Source: Ditylenchus dipsaci (Eukaryota > Nematoda > Chromadorea > Rhabditida > Anguinidae). Taken from it: a DNA stretch of 64,000 nt. Below the pieces are notes generated by a model. That model saw nothing but the letters and a program-made list of their open reading frames with translations, ran no database searches and was not told the DNA's origin. The stretch covers positions 186,001-250,000 of the forward strand of contig SADC01001042.1 in the NCBI GenBank assembly GCA_004194705.1. The letters are read 5' to 3'. Below are positions 10,791 to 30,000 of this stretch, piece by piece. Positions within the stretch are counted from its first letter, which is position 1. Each line of letters starts with the position of its first letter. Made by a program: the position numbers and the translations under genes.

Positions 10791-11674
10791 CAAGGCTGGG
10801 ACCGACTTTTTAAACAAAAATCAGAACCAGAAACCAAAAAATCAGAACAACAACAAAATAATCAGAACCAGGAATCAGAAGGCGAAAAAATTAAAAAATC
10901 AGGATTTTTTAGGCTTTTTGGCAATCAAAAACGTTTGATAATCGAAATTTTCGCTACTTGCACAGAGTAAAACTACTAGCTAGTTTTGTTTTTAAGTTCT
11001 CGACAAAGCAAAATTGCCGAAAAATTCATAATGTGTTTTGATTGAAGAATAGGTCCAATTTATTCCAATAAAACAGGGTTCGTAATGAAAATTTCGAAAA
11101 AAGAACATTTGGGTAAAAAAGATTTTATTTCATTTTATCCAGTGCTTATTGCTATTTTGGAGCGAAAAAAAAAGATTTTTGGCTAAAAACTTCAAAAATA
11201 AAAAAGATTTTGGGTACCAAAAAAGGACAAATCTTTTTAAAAAGGACGATTACGAACCCTGACTTAAAAGTCGGATTTTCGATAGCAAAATTTGTACAAT
11301 GTTTTATTTAAAATTTATCTAATTTAAAAAAAAATTCACTAATATGTATTTCTGGTCTCATCTTTGATATCAACTATTAAACTTCACTAAACAATTCTTA
11401 CATTATGCTTAACGATAGTATGCCGCGAACCAAATATATCGTGGCCAGACATATTATGTCACATAAATCGGAATTTTAAGTTTTGAGCACTGAAAATAGT
11501 TAGTGTTTCATTAAACTTTTATAGATTTGATGTCCAACTATAAGTCAAATCTTTAGATAAATGACGCTCGGAGACTCCAAGAGTACTATGCACCCCATTT
11601 TTTTTCGACAAAAATCAGAACCAGAAAGCAGAAGGTCAAAAAATTCAGAAAACGAGAAACCGGTCCCAGCCCTG
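10791..11674. mobile_element. 884-bp hAT-type element with exact 8-bp duplication
   Basis: Ends CAAGGCTGGGACCG and CGGTCCCAGCCCTG are inverted. Both flanks read GTATATAC (10783-10790, 11675-11682). Subterminal motifs AAAAATCAGAACCAGAAA occur at both sides. No transposase is visible. The two long plus-strand ORFs here are low-complexity and repeat-derived. Confidence 0.85.
11074..11261. mobile_element. hAT-type MITE nested in the 10.8-kb element
   Basis: Ends CAGGGTTCGTAAT and ATTACGAACCCTG are perfect inverted repeats. The flanking duplication is poor (5 of 8 bases match), so the insertion is probably old. Confidence 0.6.
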
Positions 11675-12375
11675 GTATATACCCTTCGATATATCTTCGG
11701 AAAAGCTTATTTGACTTCGAGATGCTTTTTTACCCATGGCTCTTTTTCACAATTAAAAATGGGATTGAAAGTTGACACGATATGTACTCAAAAGTGCCCT
11801 TTTCTACTTTCGGATCTCGGTCCTTATTAAGTGTCCGATATCCATTTTTGATAATGCCGGATTATTGCATACACACTCTAAGCACGCTGACGAGCTTAAA
11901 AATGCCAGCTTTCCCACTCAGTTTGAAATACAGGCCTTGAAAGTTACGTACTCCGGGACATCCAATTATTTTTTCAAAAAAGTCACAGCATAATTTTACA
12001 CTATTTTAAAAAGTGTAAACAATCTGATAGGGAAAAGTTTTGTATATGAAAATTGTAACATTAAGGTTTTGTAACCACTTCTTTGTCAACCTTCATTTTT
12101 ACAGAAATATATTTTTTTCATAAAAATCTATGAACCAAGCTAAGTTTTAAACCAACAGAAATCTCTTTATCTGCTCTACATGATACATTAAATAGCTATG
12201 GCAGATACCATAGGTAACAACTGAAAAAAGGTTCTTTTATATTAGTAATCAGGAAAACTAAAAAAGCATTTTTCACATAAAACATTCACAGTGCAAGGAA
12301 AAACCTAAATACTAACGGATTCGTGTTCAGCGTGGTGAATTTGCTTACGCAACCGTCATCTAAGTTTATAATTCC

Positions 12376-12472
12376 CTGTCAAATTTCAAATTCCGCTCGA
12401 GACAACAAACATTCAAACATTAAATTTTTTATGAATAAAATGTTTTTTCTTGAGCGGAATTAGAAATTTGAC
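12376..12472. repeat. Short hairpin repeat
   Basis: CAAATTTCAAATTCCGCTCGAG is mirrored by CTTGAGCGGAATTAGAAATTTG. Related sequence occurs near 8830-8890, 9150-9185 and 22816-22862. The rest of 11675-13175 shows nothing I can name. Confidence 0.45.
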
Positions 12473-13175
12473 GATGATTTAAACTTTAAATTTTGAAGAC
12501 TTAAATTGCACTTTTATAAGCTAATCGACCATCCAACTTTCGGAAGTTCCGGAGTAGGTAACTTCCAAGGTCTGTGTCTCGAAAATGAAGCATTGAAGTA
12601 GCAAAACTTACAGCGCCATGGTGTTCAGCATTTCGTAAATAGAGTATACCGTATTCTCCCTTATAAACCGGCACTCTTTTTTTGACAGGCACTCAGAGCG
12701 GCAGGGGTGGAGGTCAAAACCAAGGTGGTAAACCATCTTTTATTGTATTTTTAACGTGAATGAAAAATCTCACAGGTAGAAAAATAGAGCAGCACGTCTC
12801 TCTATTAGAGAGAATACGATATATGCAATAATCCGGCATACTTGAACATTTCTATCGGCAACCATAGGTTCACTCTTACAGATAAAGGACCATGCTCGTC
12901 TACGACAACGAGCTTCGTATGTTTGAATTAGCGGGGGAAAGCTTTTTGATTAATTTTTTATCATTTAAATATCAGTTCAAGACCTCGGAAAAAGTGAGTA
13001 AGACATTTTTAGTCAAAACTTCTATACGCCAGCGTACACAGCAAACATGTTGAAAAAAGCATTATCACAGAAGCTAAAGAATTGAATTCTTGAACATAAA
13101 ATCCATCAGCAAATGTTGAATCCAGGGGTTTATATAAGGCCTCTGAACAAAAACAAATGAAAATCCGGATATCTA

Positions 13176-19689
<6,514 letters not shown>

Positions 19690-19849
19690 GGTTATCTGAG
19701 CAAATTTCAATGTATCAGTCAGCTCCAAAGCGAAAACGTGAAAATATTTAATTTTCACGTCAAAATTTAAATCTTATCTTCAAATTTCTTACAAAGTTTA
19801 TTCGGACAAAAGAAGAGCAATAATTTACAATAGTAATTTAAGCAAAAAA

Positions 19850-22800
19850 TTAGTGTTTATTCTGGGTATTATCCTTTTTCCGGAAAAGAAGAATCTCAGC
19901 TCCAGAAAGTATTCCCAACTCTCCTGCTCTGACTATTTTGTCGACGGTGCCTGCGAGGAAGATTTTGTTGAAAAAGTAGAAGCCTGTAGGTAGGACACGC
20001 AAAATTGTCCAATTTTGACCAGATGCTTCACGATAGGAGATCTGCAAAGTTTGAATTAATTACACGGCGCTATAGGATAGTAATGGGGCCACCCTACTAG
20101 TTAAATTCGAAAAAGAGACTAGAAAGGAAAGTTTTGAAAGCTGGTTTACTTTAAAATTCTAGGGTTCTTATCGGTTATCCAAAACCAGGTCAAAAATTTG
20201 GATTCTTTGATCTATTTACATTTTTGATTAAGCTCCCGTTTTGTAATATTTACATATTAGACCTTATGTCTAGGATGCGCATAAATCTTTGTGAGCTGCC
20301 AAGAGGTGAAGAGGAAACGTGTTCATCACATTTTTGACCGAGTTCCGGATAACCTATAAGAACCAATTCTAGCTCACCTCACCAACCACATAAACAAAGT
20401 GGAGCTATTAAAGCAGTAGTAGAAGGGATGGCCTGACTCAGCACTTAGATCTACTGACTCAACCAAATCAAAATCCATCATGGAGTCAACCAGGTCTTGC
20501 CTGGAGTGCAAGCAGGGCATTCCACACGCAAACTCCAGGCCGTCCAGCAATTTCCTGGAAAGCATCGTTTTAATGCAAAAGTTCATATTTTGCTAACCAT
20601 TACCTATGTTCTTCATTGGATTTATCATATTTGGAAGTTTTGACCAGGTCGTAGATGAGAAACAAGCCCCCAGGTTTGAGCACTCTAGCCACCTCTTCAA
20701 TAATTGGCTGTAGGTCAGGGAAGTATTTGAGAGAGTAGATAGCATAGGCTGCATCCTGGCTAGCTGTTTCTACTGGGATACCCTGCAGGCAATCCGCCTG
20801 GACTATCCGACAAGTGGAGCTGATAGATTGCTTCTGGAAATTTGCGTTTCCCATCTCAACCTGCGATATGAATATTTTTTTTTGGAATTTCAGGTTTCAA
20901 TTTTGGGAATCTTTTTTGTCCTTTCGTACAACTAATAATATTTTTAGTGTTTAGGATGGTTCATGAATTATTATGGCATATAATTTTTGTAACTTTTTTG
21001 AAAACCTGTTTTGGATAAGGTTAACTCATGGTCGACCATTTAACAAATCCTAGTTTGGACAAATAAATTCACAATAAATTTTGTACAGCGATCTAACAAA
21101 ATGTCAATGTACAGTCAAAGCTGCAAATAAAGACGCGCAAGGGACTGGCCAAATGCTGTCTTTGTATCCACGTGTCGGCCCTATCCCCAAATAAGAGGGT
21201 TTTGAAATTTTTAAAGTGAAACCGATTGTAAAGTGAAATGCTAAACCAAGACCAAAAGTCCCGAAAAGTGTCCTTGGATAGGGTGTCTTTAAAAACATGA
21301 TTTATGGCCCAAGGACCAAGGGAAACAAAAAATTGAAATCTTAGAAATTCATTCGGAAAAAGAATCGAACTAGAAAGTCGGTGACAGAATCGTGTCACCC
21401 ACCTCTTCAGGCGAGATTGTGAGGCCAGTGAATGTAGCTTGAGTAATAGCCAAATCCTCAATAACGCCGCCTATACCACACCCAATGTCCAGGCAGTGTT
21501 TGCCCTGCTCCAACCGAAGGCATTGCCCTATTCTCTGGTGCAGCACACTGAGTGCTTCTTCCAGTTTTATTTTGTACTGTGCTTTCTGCCGCCGTCGACC
21601 ATTTTTATCTGCGCATTTGGGAGGTGGCACGAAGTGAAAGTTGCCGTTGAAGTATTCTTCTATCACCTGAAATTTTATTTATAAAAGTACTGTTGGGTGG
21701 CGCGTGAGGCACTTGATGAGCTATAATTTGGAATTTTAAGTGAATTGGTCATTTTTTGGAATAAAATTTTTTTAAAAGGTCAGTTATGTCCCAATTTTGG
21801 CTAAATTAAGGAGAATACCCCACCCACTCAATCAAAGAATACTTTATCCGCTAAATTCAATAGAATGCAACCCATTCTATGAATTGGATCGGGTATTTTT
21901 CGATCAAATGGATGAATCTATGCTAACATCACTACTCTTGGTCTGATCGCTGCTATCATTTTGCAAAAAACTTTGTTGTTGCAATTGTATTGTTTCTTGC
22001 TCTTTAATTTTTGTTGTCTTTATCCCCTCTCCTTTCTCACACTCTCTTTCTCTTTGATTTTGATTTGCCATTTGTCTACCAGCAGAATCGAAAAACTCAA
22101 TGATGATATACAGTCTACTCTCGTTTATCCGACACCCCCTCAAGTTCGTTCCAGCCTAGGGTCCGACACTTTTTTTAGCTTTATTTTTGAAGTCTCTTGC
22201 CAAATGTGATTCGCCACTCTAGTCCGAAATATCGCAAGGATTCTGATTTTACCGATCGTTTTTCCAAAATCTTTTCATCTTGCCGTAAAGACCCGCGCCT
22301 CTCGATTATCCGACACCTGATTTTTAAAAGGGGTGTCGGATAACCGAGAGCCGCGGGTCTTTACGGCAAGATGAAAAGATTTTGGAAAAACGACCGGTAA
22401 AATCAGAATCCTTGCGATATTTCGGACTAGACTGGCGAATCACATTTGGCAAGAGACTTCAAAAATAAAGCTAAAAAAAAGTGTCGGACCCTAGGCTGGA
22501 ACGAACTTGAGGGGTGTCGGATAAACGAGAGTAGACTGTAGTATAATAGAAAAAATTGATTATTGCTATGGCTTTCTATTAGTGTTATTATGCATAACCT
22601 TGATTGCCGAATAAAAAAGTTAAATCTGAATCTGCGAAAAAATCCATGAAAATGTTTTTCCTGGTGAGTTATGGTTTCTGAAAGATAGGTCATTTTTAGA
22701 GCTATCATTTGCTTTTGCTGCAGTGCAAACTGTCGAATTCGATATTCTGACACCAGAATCGTGTTTAGCATGGTTGATTAACATGTGAAATTGCTCTGAC

Positions 22801-25800
22801 GAAAAATATTTGTACTTTGAATTCGAGATAAATTTGTCTCGCGAGAAATTCAAAATTTGACGATCGGTTATGGATTTATAGGGTAGTTTTATTTATAATA
22901 ATAATCTCTATATAATAACATAATAATAATATTATTATTAATTATATTTTCTTGCAGATTCAGAATTTCCCTGAAATTTTCTACAAAATAATATCCTGTT
23001 TACGATTAGTCTGTTTGACATGAAAAAAGTTATAGTAATTTGGAGATAAGTCCTTATTAGAGGCTGACATTATAGTCTGTCTGGTTCTCCAGCACACAAA
23101 TTTATAAAAGGACTGGGCGAACGACTGCGCAAAAAATAGCCTAGCCTTTTCTCTACAAAATACAGTCAACAGATCATGAAAATGTTGAATAGATATAGAG
23201 GGGCGGCGGTAAATTCGTCCCCGGTAAATTCGTCCCCAGGTAAATTTGTTCCTCCGGTAAATTCGTCCCCAAAACCGCCAATCCAAAAATTTCGAGCAGG
23301 TTCGAATCCTGGTAATAGCAAATATTTTTCTAACTTTGAATTGTGTGGGATATCGGGTTTTTTAGGACCAAAATTACGACTTTACCCACCCCAACCCCAT
23401 TACCTTGAGTAGGTGCCTCATGGTCAGGTGAACAGACAAATTATATTTTAATTTTTTTTACTTTTTCGGGCCTTAAAACCTTTTTTATGGACTAATTCAG
23501 ACATGCTGAAGATGGTTTGATAGTGCTAAAATGCCGTTTTGTAGGGTATTTATTGAGCTTTGATAAAAACCAGTTTTGGTGAAATCAATTATTGTCCAAT
23601 ACTCAAAAAATACTCGACGAAACGGCATTTCACCACTATCAAATCATCTTCAGCATGCCTGAATTAGTCTAGAAAATATGTTTTGGAAGATGGAAAACGT
23701 AGAAATTTTTTGCTCCAAGTGAACGACTGTGAACTACTGTCAAACCCTCTTCAGCATGTCTGAATTAGTCCACAAAATACGTTTTGAAACGTGAAAAACA
23801 TAAAAAAAAATTTGTTCCAAGTGGACGACCACTTGGTTTGGTTGGTTCAGACGGAAAAATTTAAATTCCTGTGAAATTTTTACAGGTTCAATTTATCGCC
23901 GCCCGTACCTACCTGATGCTCTTCCTACCCACATTCGGATTTGCTAAGACTATATGGCTCTTTAACAAGAAACAAGACTGTTCGAAAATTTTGAATTGGC
24001 GGTTTTGGGGATGAATTTACCTGGGACGAATTTACCTAGAGCCGATATAGAGTTAGGATTATTTTTTGTGCTTTCGTGGCAAGACAAAATATTAAAACTT
24101 CAAATTTTAGGCTAACTTTTTGTCGAATATTTTCCAAACCGAAAACACCATCGTGTTCAGCGTGAAATTTTTAGTCAGGAGTCCCAAAAAGTCACTCACG
24201 GGAGTCGGAGTGTTAATTGACTGTTTTGGGTATTCTGTAAGTGTAGCCCATTTTTAGACAAAAAAGGGCCTTGAAAATAAAATACCTTGGCCATGACAGA
24301 GTAGTAGTGTGTAGTGACCTGGCCATAGTCATTGCTAACCATCTTGGCTTCATTGTACAGGCGTTTGTGCTCTTCTGTGAAGGTTTTCTGCAAAAATTTG
24401 CAACATTTACAGCAATTTTAAACAGGTTTGCTAAAAGAGGTTTTTACAATAACCATTAGATAGAAAATAAAAGCGGACAATAGTAGGATAGTGCAAGTAC
24501 CAGCCTTATTCTCCTGTACATTTATTCTCCTGTTCCACTCTGTATTGATTGATTTATTGCAGGACGGAGTACAGGCAGCAAGAGGCAAACACACATAAAA
24601 AAGAAAGAGAGTGTGTTTTTAAGTGGTCCCAATCTCGAAATTTTCGGAACCAGCTGGCCTATCGAGTCAAAATCGTTTTTCAAAAATATTTGATTAATCC
24701 TTGGTATAATCATCGACTTTCATCGCATTTTTTTGTAAAATTACACATTTGTGTCATTGTGTCTAGAAACGATATTGCTTTTTAGGCAAACGACCACTCA
24801 AAATGTAGATCTTTAAAATAAGCTGAAAAATACCTGTCCGAAAAACGTTCATTATTGATGGTAAAAACAAAATAGAATAATCAAATGTGTGACAAATCAA
24901 CACTTCTATTTTCAACGCCGTTCAGAGTCATTGAAATAGAGAAATAGAGAGTACTTCTATAGAGCGAGTACTTCTATTTTTTACTTTTAGCAATCTCCCT
25001 AAACAATAGCGAACGAAAATATCTTTTTTACCACTATTAAAAAAATCAATAAAAAGGGATTATTTTTCAAATTTTTTTTTGTTTGTTTTTCAAAAAAAAT
25101 TAAAAATATAGAATCATTTACTTGCTTGACAATGCCAGATCGGACGAATTAGCCGACCTTCATGGATCTACAACTCTTCTATATTAGTCGGTGTATAAAA
25201 CCGAATAATTAAAAGGATTGGTGAAAAGTATTGAAAATGCTGCAAAAGAGTAAAATCTTTCAACAATTTATTGTCTCTTAAAAAAGAAAAATATCATTAC
25301 CACACCTTTGTGCGAAATTTGACCAACAAAATGCTGAAAATCCAGGTTTCCAAGGTAACCCAGAAATTTCTTTTTAAAGAGGATTCCCTTGTGAACGTTT
25401 GATTCAAATCCTCGAATTTTTTGTACCAAATAGATGGGGTTTCTCAGCCTGCGCCCTTCCGCGATTTCATTTTTTTGCCTGTCCGAAAATAATTCTGGCC
25501 AGTTTTAGTTAAAACGAAATGTCTGAAATTATTGGATTTTTTCAAATAATAACTAATCCAAGTCGGGTCTTAATCTCTTTATGCAACCCTTCCTCTCCCC
25601 CTTTCTTCTTGGTCTACTTTTTCTTTTTAACACGCCTAACTAGGTATTTGGAATAAAAAGTAGAGACTAAAATCCTTTTCTGGTATATGTCCGCCGAAAA
25701 TTTTTTCAATGCCCGCTCGAATGGTCTTTTCCAGGAACGGGCCTGCCCATTCCCACCAACTCGCGCAAATTGTTTTATGTGCAGACCAGATATGTAGAAT

Positions 25801-25916
25801 GACCCAGACAAGACACCCATTGTAAAATATAGCCCAAATTTATGTTATCTTACCAAATCCTGACGGCGAAAATGCATCATCAGGCGAAAAAAGTTTCGGG
25901 TCAAGTCTACAGACAT
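19850..25916 (-). CDS. strm-1: STRM-1-like sterol C-methyltransferase
   Basis: Six minus-strand exons (25916-25854, 24387-24286, 21666-21403, 20860-20604, 20554-20383, 20041-19850) join in phase to give 349 residues. The SAM-binding motif CLDIGCGIGG lies at about 113-122. Further family blocks are TTHYYSVMAKVIEEYFNGNF, AYAIYSLKYFPDL, VLKPGGLFLIYD and the C-terminal GILSGAEILLF. The family transfers a methyl group from SAM to sterols. Nematode STRM-1 works at C-4 of the nucleus, feeding dafachronic-acid balance, whereas plant and fungal relatives act at C-24; I assign STRM-1 by clade and sequence feel. Introns of 1.5 kb and 2.6 kb carry MITEs at 22111-22538 and 23201-24043. It lies 160 bp upstream of ASPDH on the same strand. 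The gene appears intact. Confidence 0.88.
22111..22538. mobile_element. 428-bp pogo/Tc1-like hairpin MITE in STRM-1 intron
   Basis: Ends CAGTCTACTCTCGTTTATCC and GGATAAACGAGAGTAGACTG, flanked by TA on both sides. Internal blocks match 9225-9650, but the outer 40 bp differ. Confidence 0.85.
23201..24043. mobile_element. MULE-type MITE, array unit GGTAAATTCGTCCCC
   Basis: Exact 9-bp duplications GATATAGAG flank it (23192-23200, 24044-24052). The left end carries four 15-16-bp units; the right end carries two in inverse orientation, ending ACCTAGAGCC. Inside lies the shared palindromic core (about 23425-23850) with GACGACCACTTGG and ATGCTGAAGATGG blocks, and a tRNA-like GGTTCGAATCC near 23291. 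Confidence 0.85.
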
Positions 25917-27090
25917 TTTCTGCCCGGACGAGCAGCTGGACAAAATTCTATTGAAAATAGTGGTCAAGCAGCCAACTAAATTTGCGAAATAAATATTTTA
26001 TTTTCTGTGAAATTGCACAATCAAGCACATTTTGATAGAGGTGGAGCGAATATATTAGAAGATATATAAAAAATCTCAGGGTATATAAAAAAAATAATAA
26101 GTTATGATACATGATGGTAAAAAAGGCCAACAATTTTAAAGCTTGATCTAGTCAGTTTTTTAGAAAACATAACAATGAAAAAAATTCAATTTAGAAAGTA
26201 CATTTGAAGAGGCTAGGACATTTTAGTATATTACTAATAAAAATAATTAGCTAACAATATTTTTACAAGGAAACACAAAGGGTGGTCAAAGTAAATAACC
26301 ACAAATTTTTTCTGATGCGTATTCAAAAATATGTTTGACGTTCTACTTGATTTGAGCAAAAATTTAAAAGTTATTCTTTTTAGCCGATGATCTCAGCTTT
26401 TTAAATTCCAAATTGCCCTGCATTGTGTACAGATTATGGGTTAAAATTAAATAGCATCGGGTGAAAATTACAAAAATTACGACTAAAAAGTTGTGTACAG
26501 ATCCCCTACAAACCAAGTGTAGGAAAAGCGTTCAACCAGCATCCAAAAAAGTGTATGTAGCGATCTCCTACCATTTTCTCTGCAGACTCCAAGATGCAAT
26601 ACATGCAGACAAATATGGGGGGGGGGAGATTAGATGCCCTCCACTCTAGTCAAATCAGGTCAACAAGGATCTTATTTGGTGCTACAGCAGTGCGCACGCG
26701 CACACACTACACTTCTTACGAATACACATTTGCAGTGGATGAGAGAAAATTGCACAAAGTTTTCAGATAAAACCTTTGCTATGTCAAAAAATTGGGTAAA
26801 AGCACAATTTTAGTGAATCAAACATCATTCTGGATTCTCAGGGTAGCCTTTTTGTGGCTGCTAATGGTAGTGATATAAGGTGCCGCACATAACTTCTTGT
26901 TTAGAGAAAGCGAGAATGGGGAAGAAACGCAAGTCACTTTTCTGCTTTGTTATACATTTTTCTTTCGAATCCGCCATTCTTGATGTCTCAAAAAAATTTT
27001 CATGGCGCATTATATGCGGAAAAAAAGCTTCTTCAAATCTAACAGACAATTTTTCACAGATGGATATCATAAATATTTGCGATTCGATTT

Positions 27091-30000
27091 TTATTTAGAA
27101 GGTGGCACATGATGTAGTATGGTCCTGACAAGTGCTGCAGCATTCACAGAAGCATAAGGCTGAAAATTGAAGTCTTAAATATTGTCTGTTGAGCTCATGC
27201 ACATGTCTGCATCACAAAGATATTAAATCCTTTCTAAAAACATTCCTACCTGCCATTGCCTGCCCAGCCTTGTGCTGCCCTGCTGGTAATCAGCCAGTCC
27301 CCTGATCAGCACCCAAGAGTCAATCCTAGAGCCATTGATGGCCGCAATCACTGAGTCGAAACCAGCATCAAACGCCTTCAATTGATTATCAGCAGCGAAT
27401 TTATCCTTCAACTGGTTGTTCAGGTTCAACCAGTTAGCGTCCTCTACGCCTTGGTCAACTGTTGGCACTTCCCCATTCATTGACCCATTGCTTTTGGACT
27501 TGGGAGGTGGCGATGGAGGGATGTTCTCTTTTTTGGAAGGCCCATTTGTGTCATTAGCAGCAGCAGGGGTAACCTCGGATAACTGCGGTTTTCTCACAGA
27601 AACCATGGCTAGAAATTGGTGTTTTTTTAGAGTTATATGGTTTCAATCTAATACCTCCGATTGGACCACAATGTAAATTGGGCTGGGAGTGCTTCGGATT
27701 AGGGTGCGGAAACACCACCACATTGTCAGGACCTGAATTTGGGCGTATTCAGTTTTGATTAAGCGAAATATGGTGTATTTACCGATTTGCATGGTGAGCA
27801 CATCACTTTCAGCGGGCGGCTTGCAGAAATCATATTCATTCCCTTTGACAGTCTCGTTGAGTTCATTCATTAAACGGTCGGCGGTTTGGTGCCATTCCTC
27901 TTCTAAGCTCTGGTTTCTGGAAATAACTCAATAAGGATCAAATGTGTATGATTGTTTAAGTCACCTATTTACAACAATATCCACCAACACATTATCTTTA
28001 GGCGACCATTCATGTGTGGCGAAGCCTTCGATCTGCTCTGTTTTCCTGTTCATTACAAAGTTGTGGGCATACACTGCAATTCAACAAATACATTTTAAAC
28101 CCCGGACTCTACTAAGACTTAAAATTCACCATAAGCATCTGCCTTCTTGCCTGAATCCCTAAAACCACTACCATGGCTGACCACCACGTCTCCCAGGCGC
28201 ACATGCAGATTTGGATCAGTGTAATGAGGTACCTAAATTTTTTGTCCACAATATTTTTTTCGGAAATGAGTACTCCAATTACCCCGCCACCAACTCCAAC
28301 AATGATGACATGCTCCACATGCTGAAAACTACCCAGCAATCTCGTGGTGATTGATCCAGCACTGGTGATCGCTTCTCTAGAGTCGCCGATCATGGCCAGT
28401 TTGGTGGCCACTACTCTGTGCTCGCCAATGTAACCTGAATATTTCTGTTACTTTTTCGAAACTTCAAGCAGTTTTTGAAAAATAAACGGTCAAAATCGCT
28501 ATCTCAGCCTTTAAATTAATTATTTTATGGGGTCCAAGTTTTCGATACTCGTTCCGCATTTTGTAATTTTGTAGTTTTGTAATTCTCATTCTGTATGCCA
28601 GTCTGGCCAGCTTGAATTATAGACCCGGCTCGTGCTTTTATCCACAAAAAGGTCGCCCATGCATATGTCTCAACAATTCTGAAAACCTACCAATAGTATA
28701 AACGTTGGAGTCGCCCGCTTTGGAATACTTGTGCAAGGTAGAGCTGTTTTCAATAATGGCATCTATACTCTGCTTCTCCACAAACAAACAAGTTATTATG
28801 GCGACGGTGGGGTGATGTTTGCTTTGGGCTTGATGCTGAGATTCCGGAACTAAAAATATGACCAAATAATACATCATGTTTGTAGACAAATGATTGAACT
28901 TACTAGAGAAATTGTCCACCCTGATCCACTCATTAGGCTGATTGGGCACTCTCTGAGCTACACCAGTTTTTTCAAGCTCTTCCAGATACGCATCGATTTC
29001 TTCTTGAGGACAGCGCAGGGACTCAGCGATCATATCCACGGAAAGACCGTTGGGGTAGGCGTGCTCAAGAACATCTGCACATTGAATTAGTTCATTCAAC
29101 TTATAAATTCGATTGACTTTTGTCTAATTTCAGAAGGTGGGCAAAAAGTAACACAGTTCCACTATGAAAAATAGGACTCTTCAGGAACTTTATCATTTGG
29201 TTTCCATAGCCATAATCTTTAAAGTTCGTTATTCTATCTGACCACCCTTTTCCTGTACCAAATTTCTCTTTTCCTGTACTAAATCGTAAAAACGAGTAAT
29301 TATCGTTGTCTCTGAAGTCGTGAAAAAAATTCAGTTTAACATGTCTAGTTTCTTATAAGCTATTAACTGACTATTCATTGTGGAGAAATATTCGAGAAAC
29401 TATCGGTTTTATGAAACAACTCGTGTAAAACTTGTTGTTTCATAAAAATAAGTACTTCTCGAATTTTTCTCAACAAAAATGGTCAATAAGTATCCTATAA
29501 GAAACTACAGATGCAAGGCTACATGTTGAACAAATTTTTTTTCACGATTTGGAAAACATCAATAAATGCTCCTTTTTACAGTTTGATGCATGAAAAGGGT
29601 AAATTTGGTGGTCCAAATGCATTTCAACAATTTTTAGAATTTACAAAATCCAGCGCTTAACCCTCTTTTGCCGGCGTCACGTAGATTCTTCTTTTTCAAT
29701 GAATTTTCGCATTTTCATAAGACAACCAGGGAAGAAAATCACAACGGCCGCAAAAAAATTCCAGAAAAGTTGAATTCTAAACTGGCCAAATTTTGGCCAA
29801 CCGGCTCGAAGCGGTAAAATAATTATGGCGCCAATTTGAAAACTGACGCTATTTCGAAGACAATTGTTTGAATTTTTTTTAGAGTTTCGCAATCACTCCC
29901 ATACAAACCATCAAATGACTCGAAAAATTAGATGTGAAGCGGTATTTCACACCTTTTGCACGTCACTGAGCAGTGATTTCTACATTCCGCGCATCTAACG

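Noticed and set aside
10360..10938. 192-codon ORF as a protein gene
   Set aside because: Its second half runs into the hAT element at 10791, and the middle is a low-complexity Ile run. Only a short part near 10430-10520 with a CAG/GTAGGT donor looks exon-like, and nothing confirms it.
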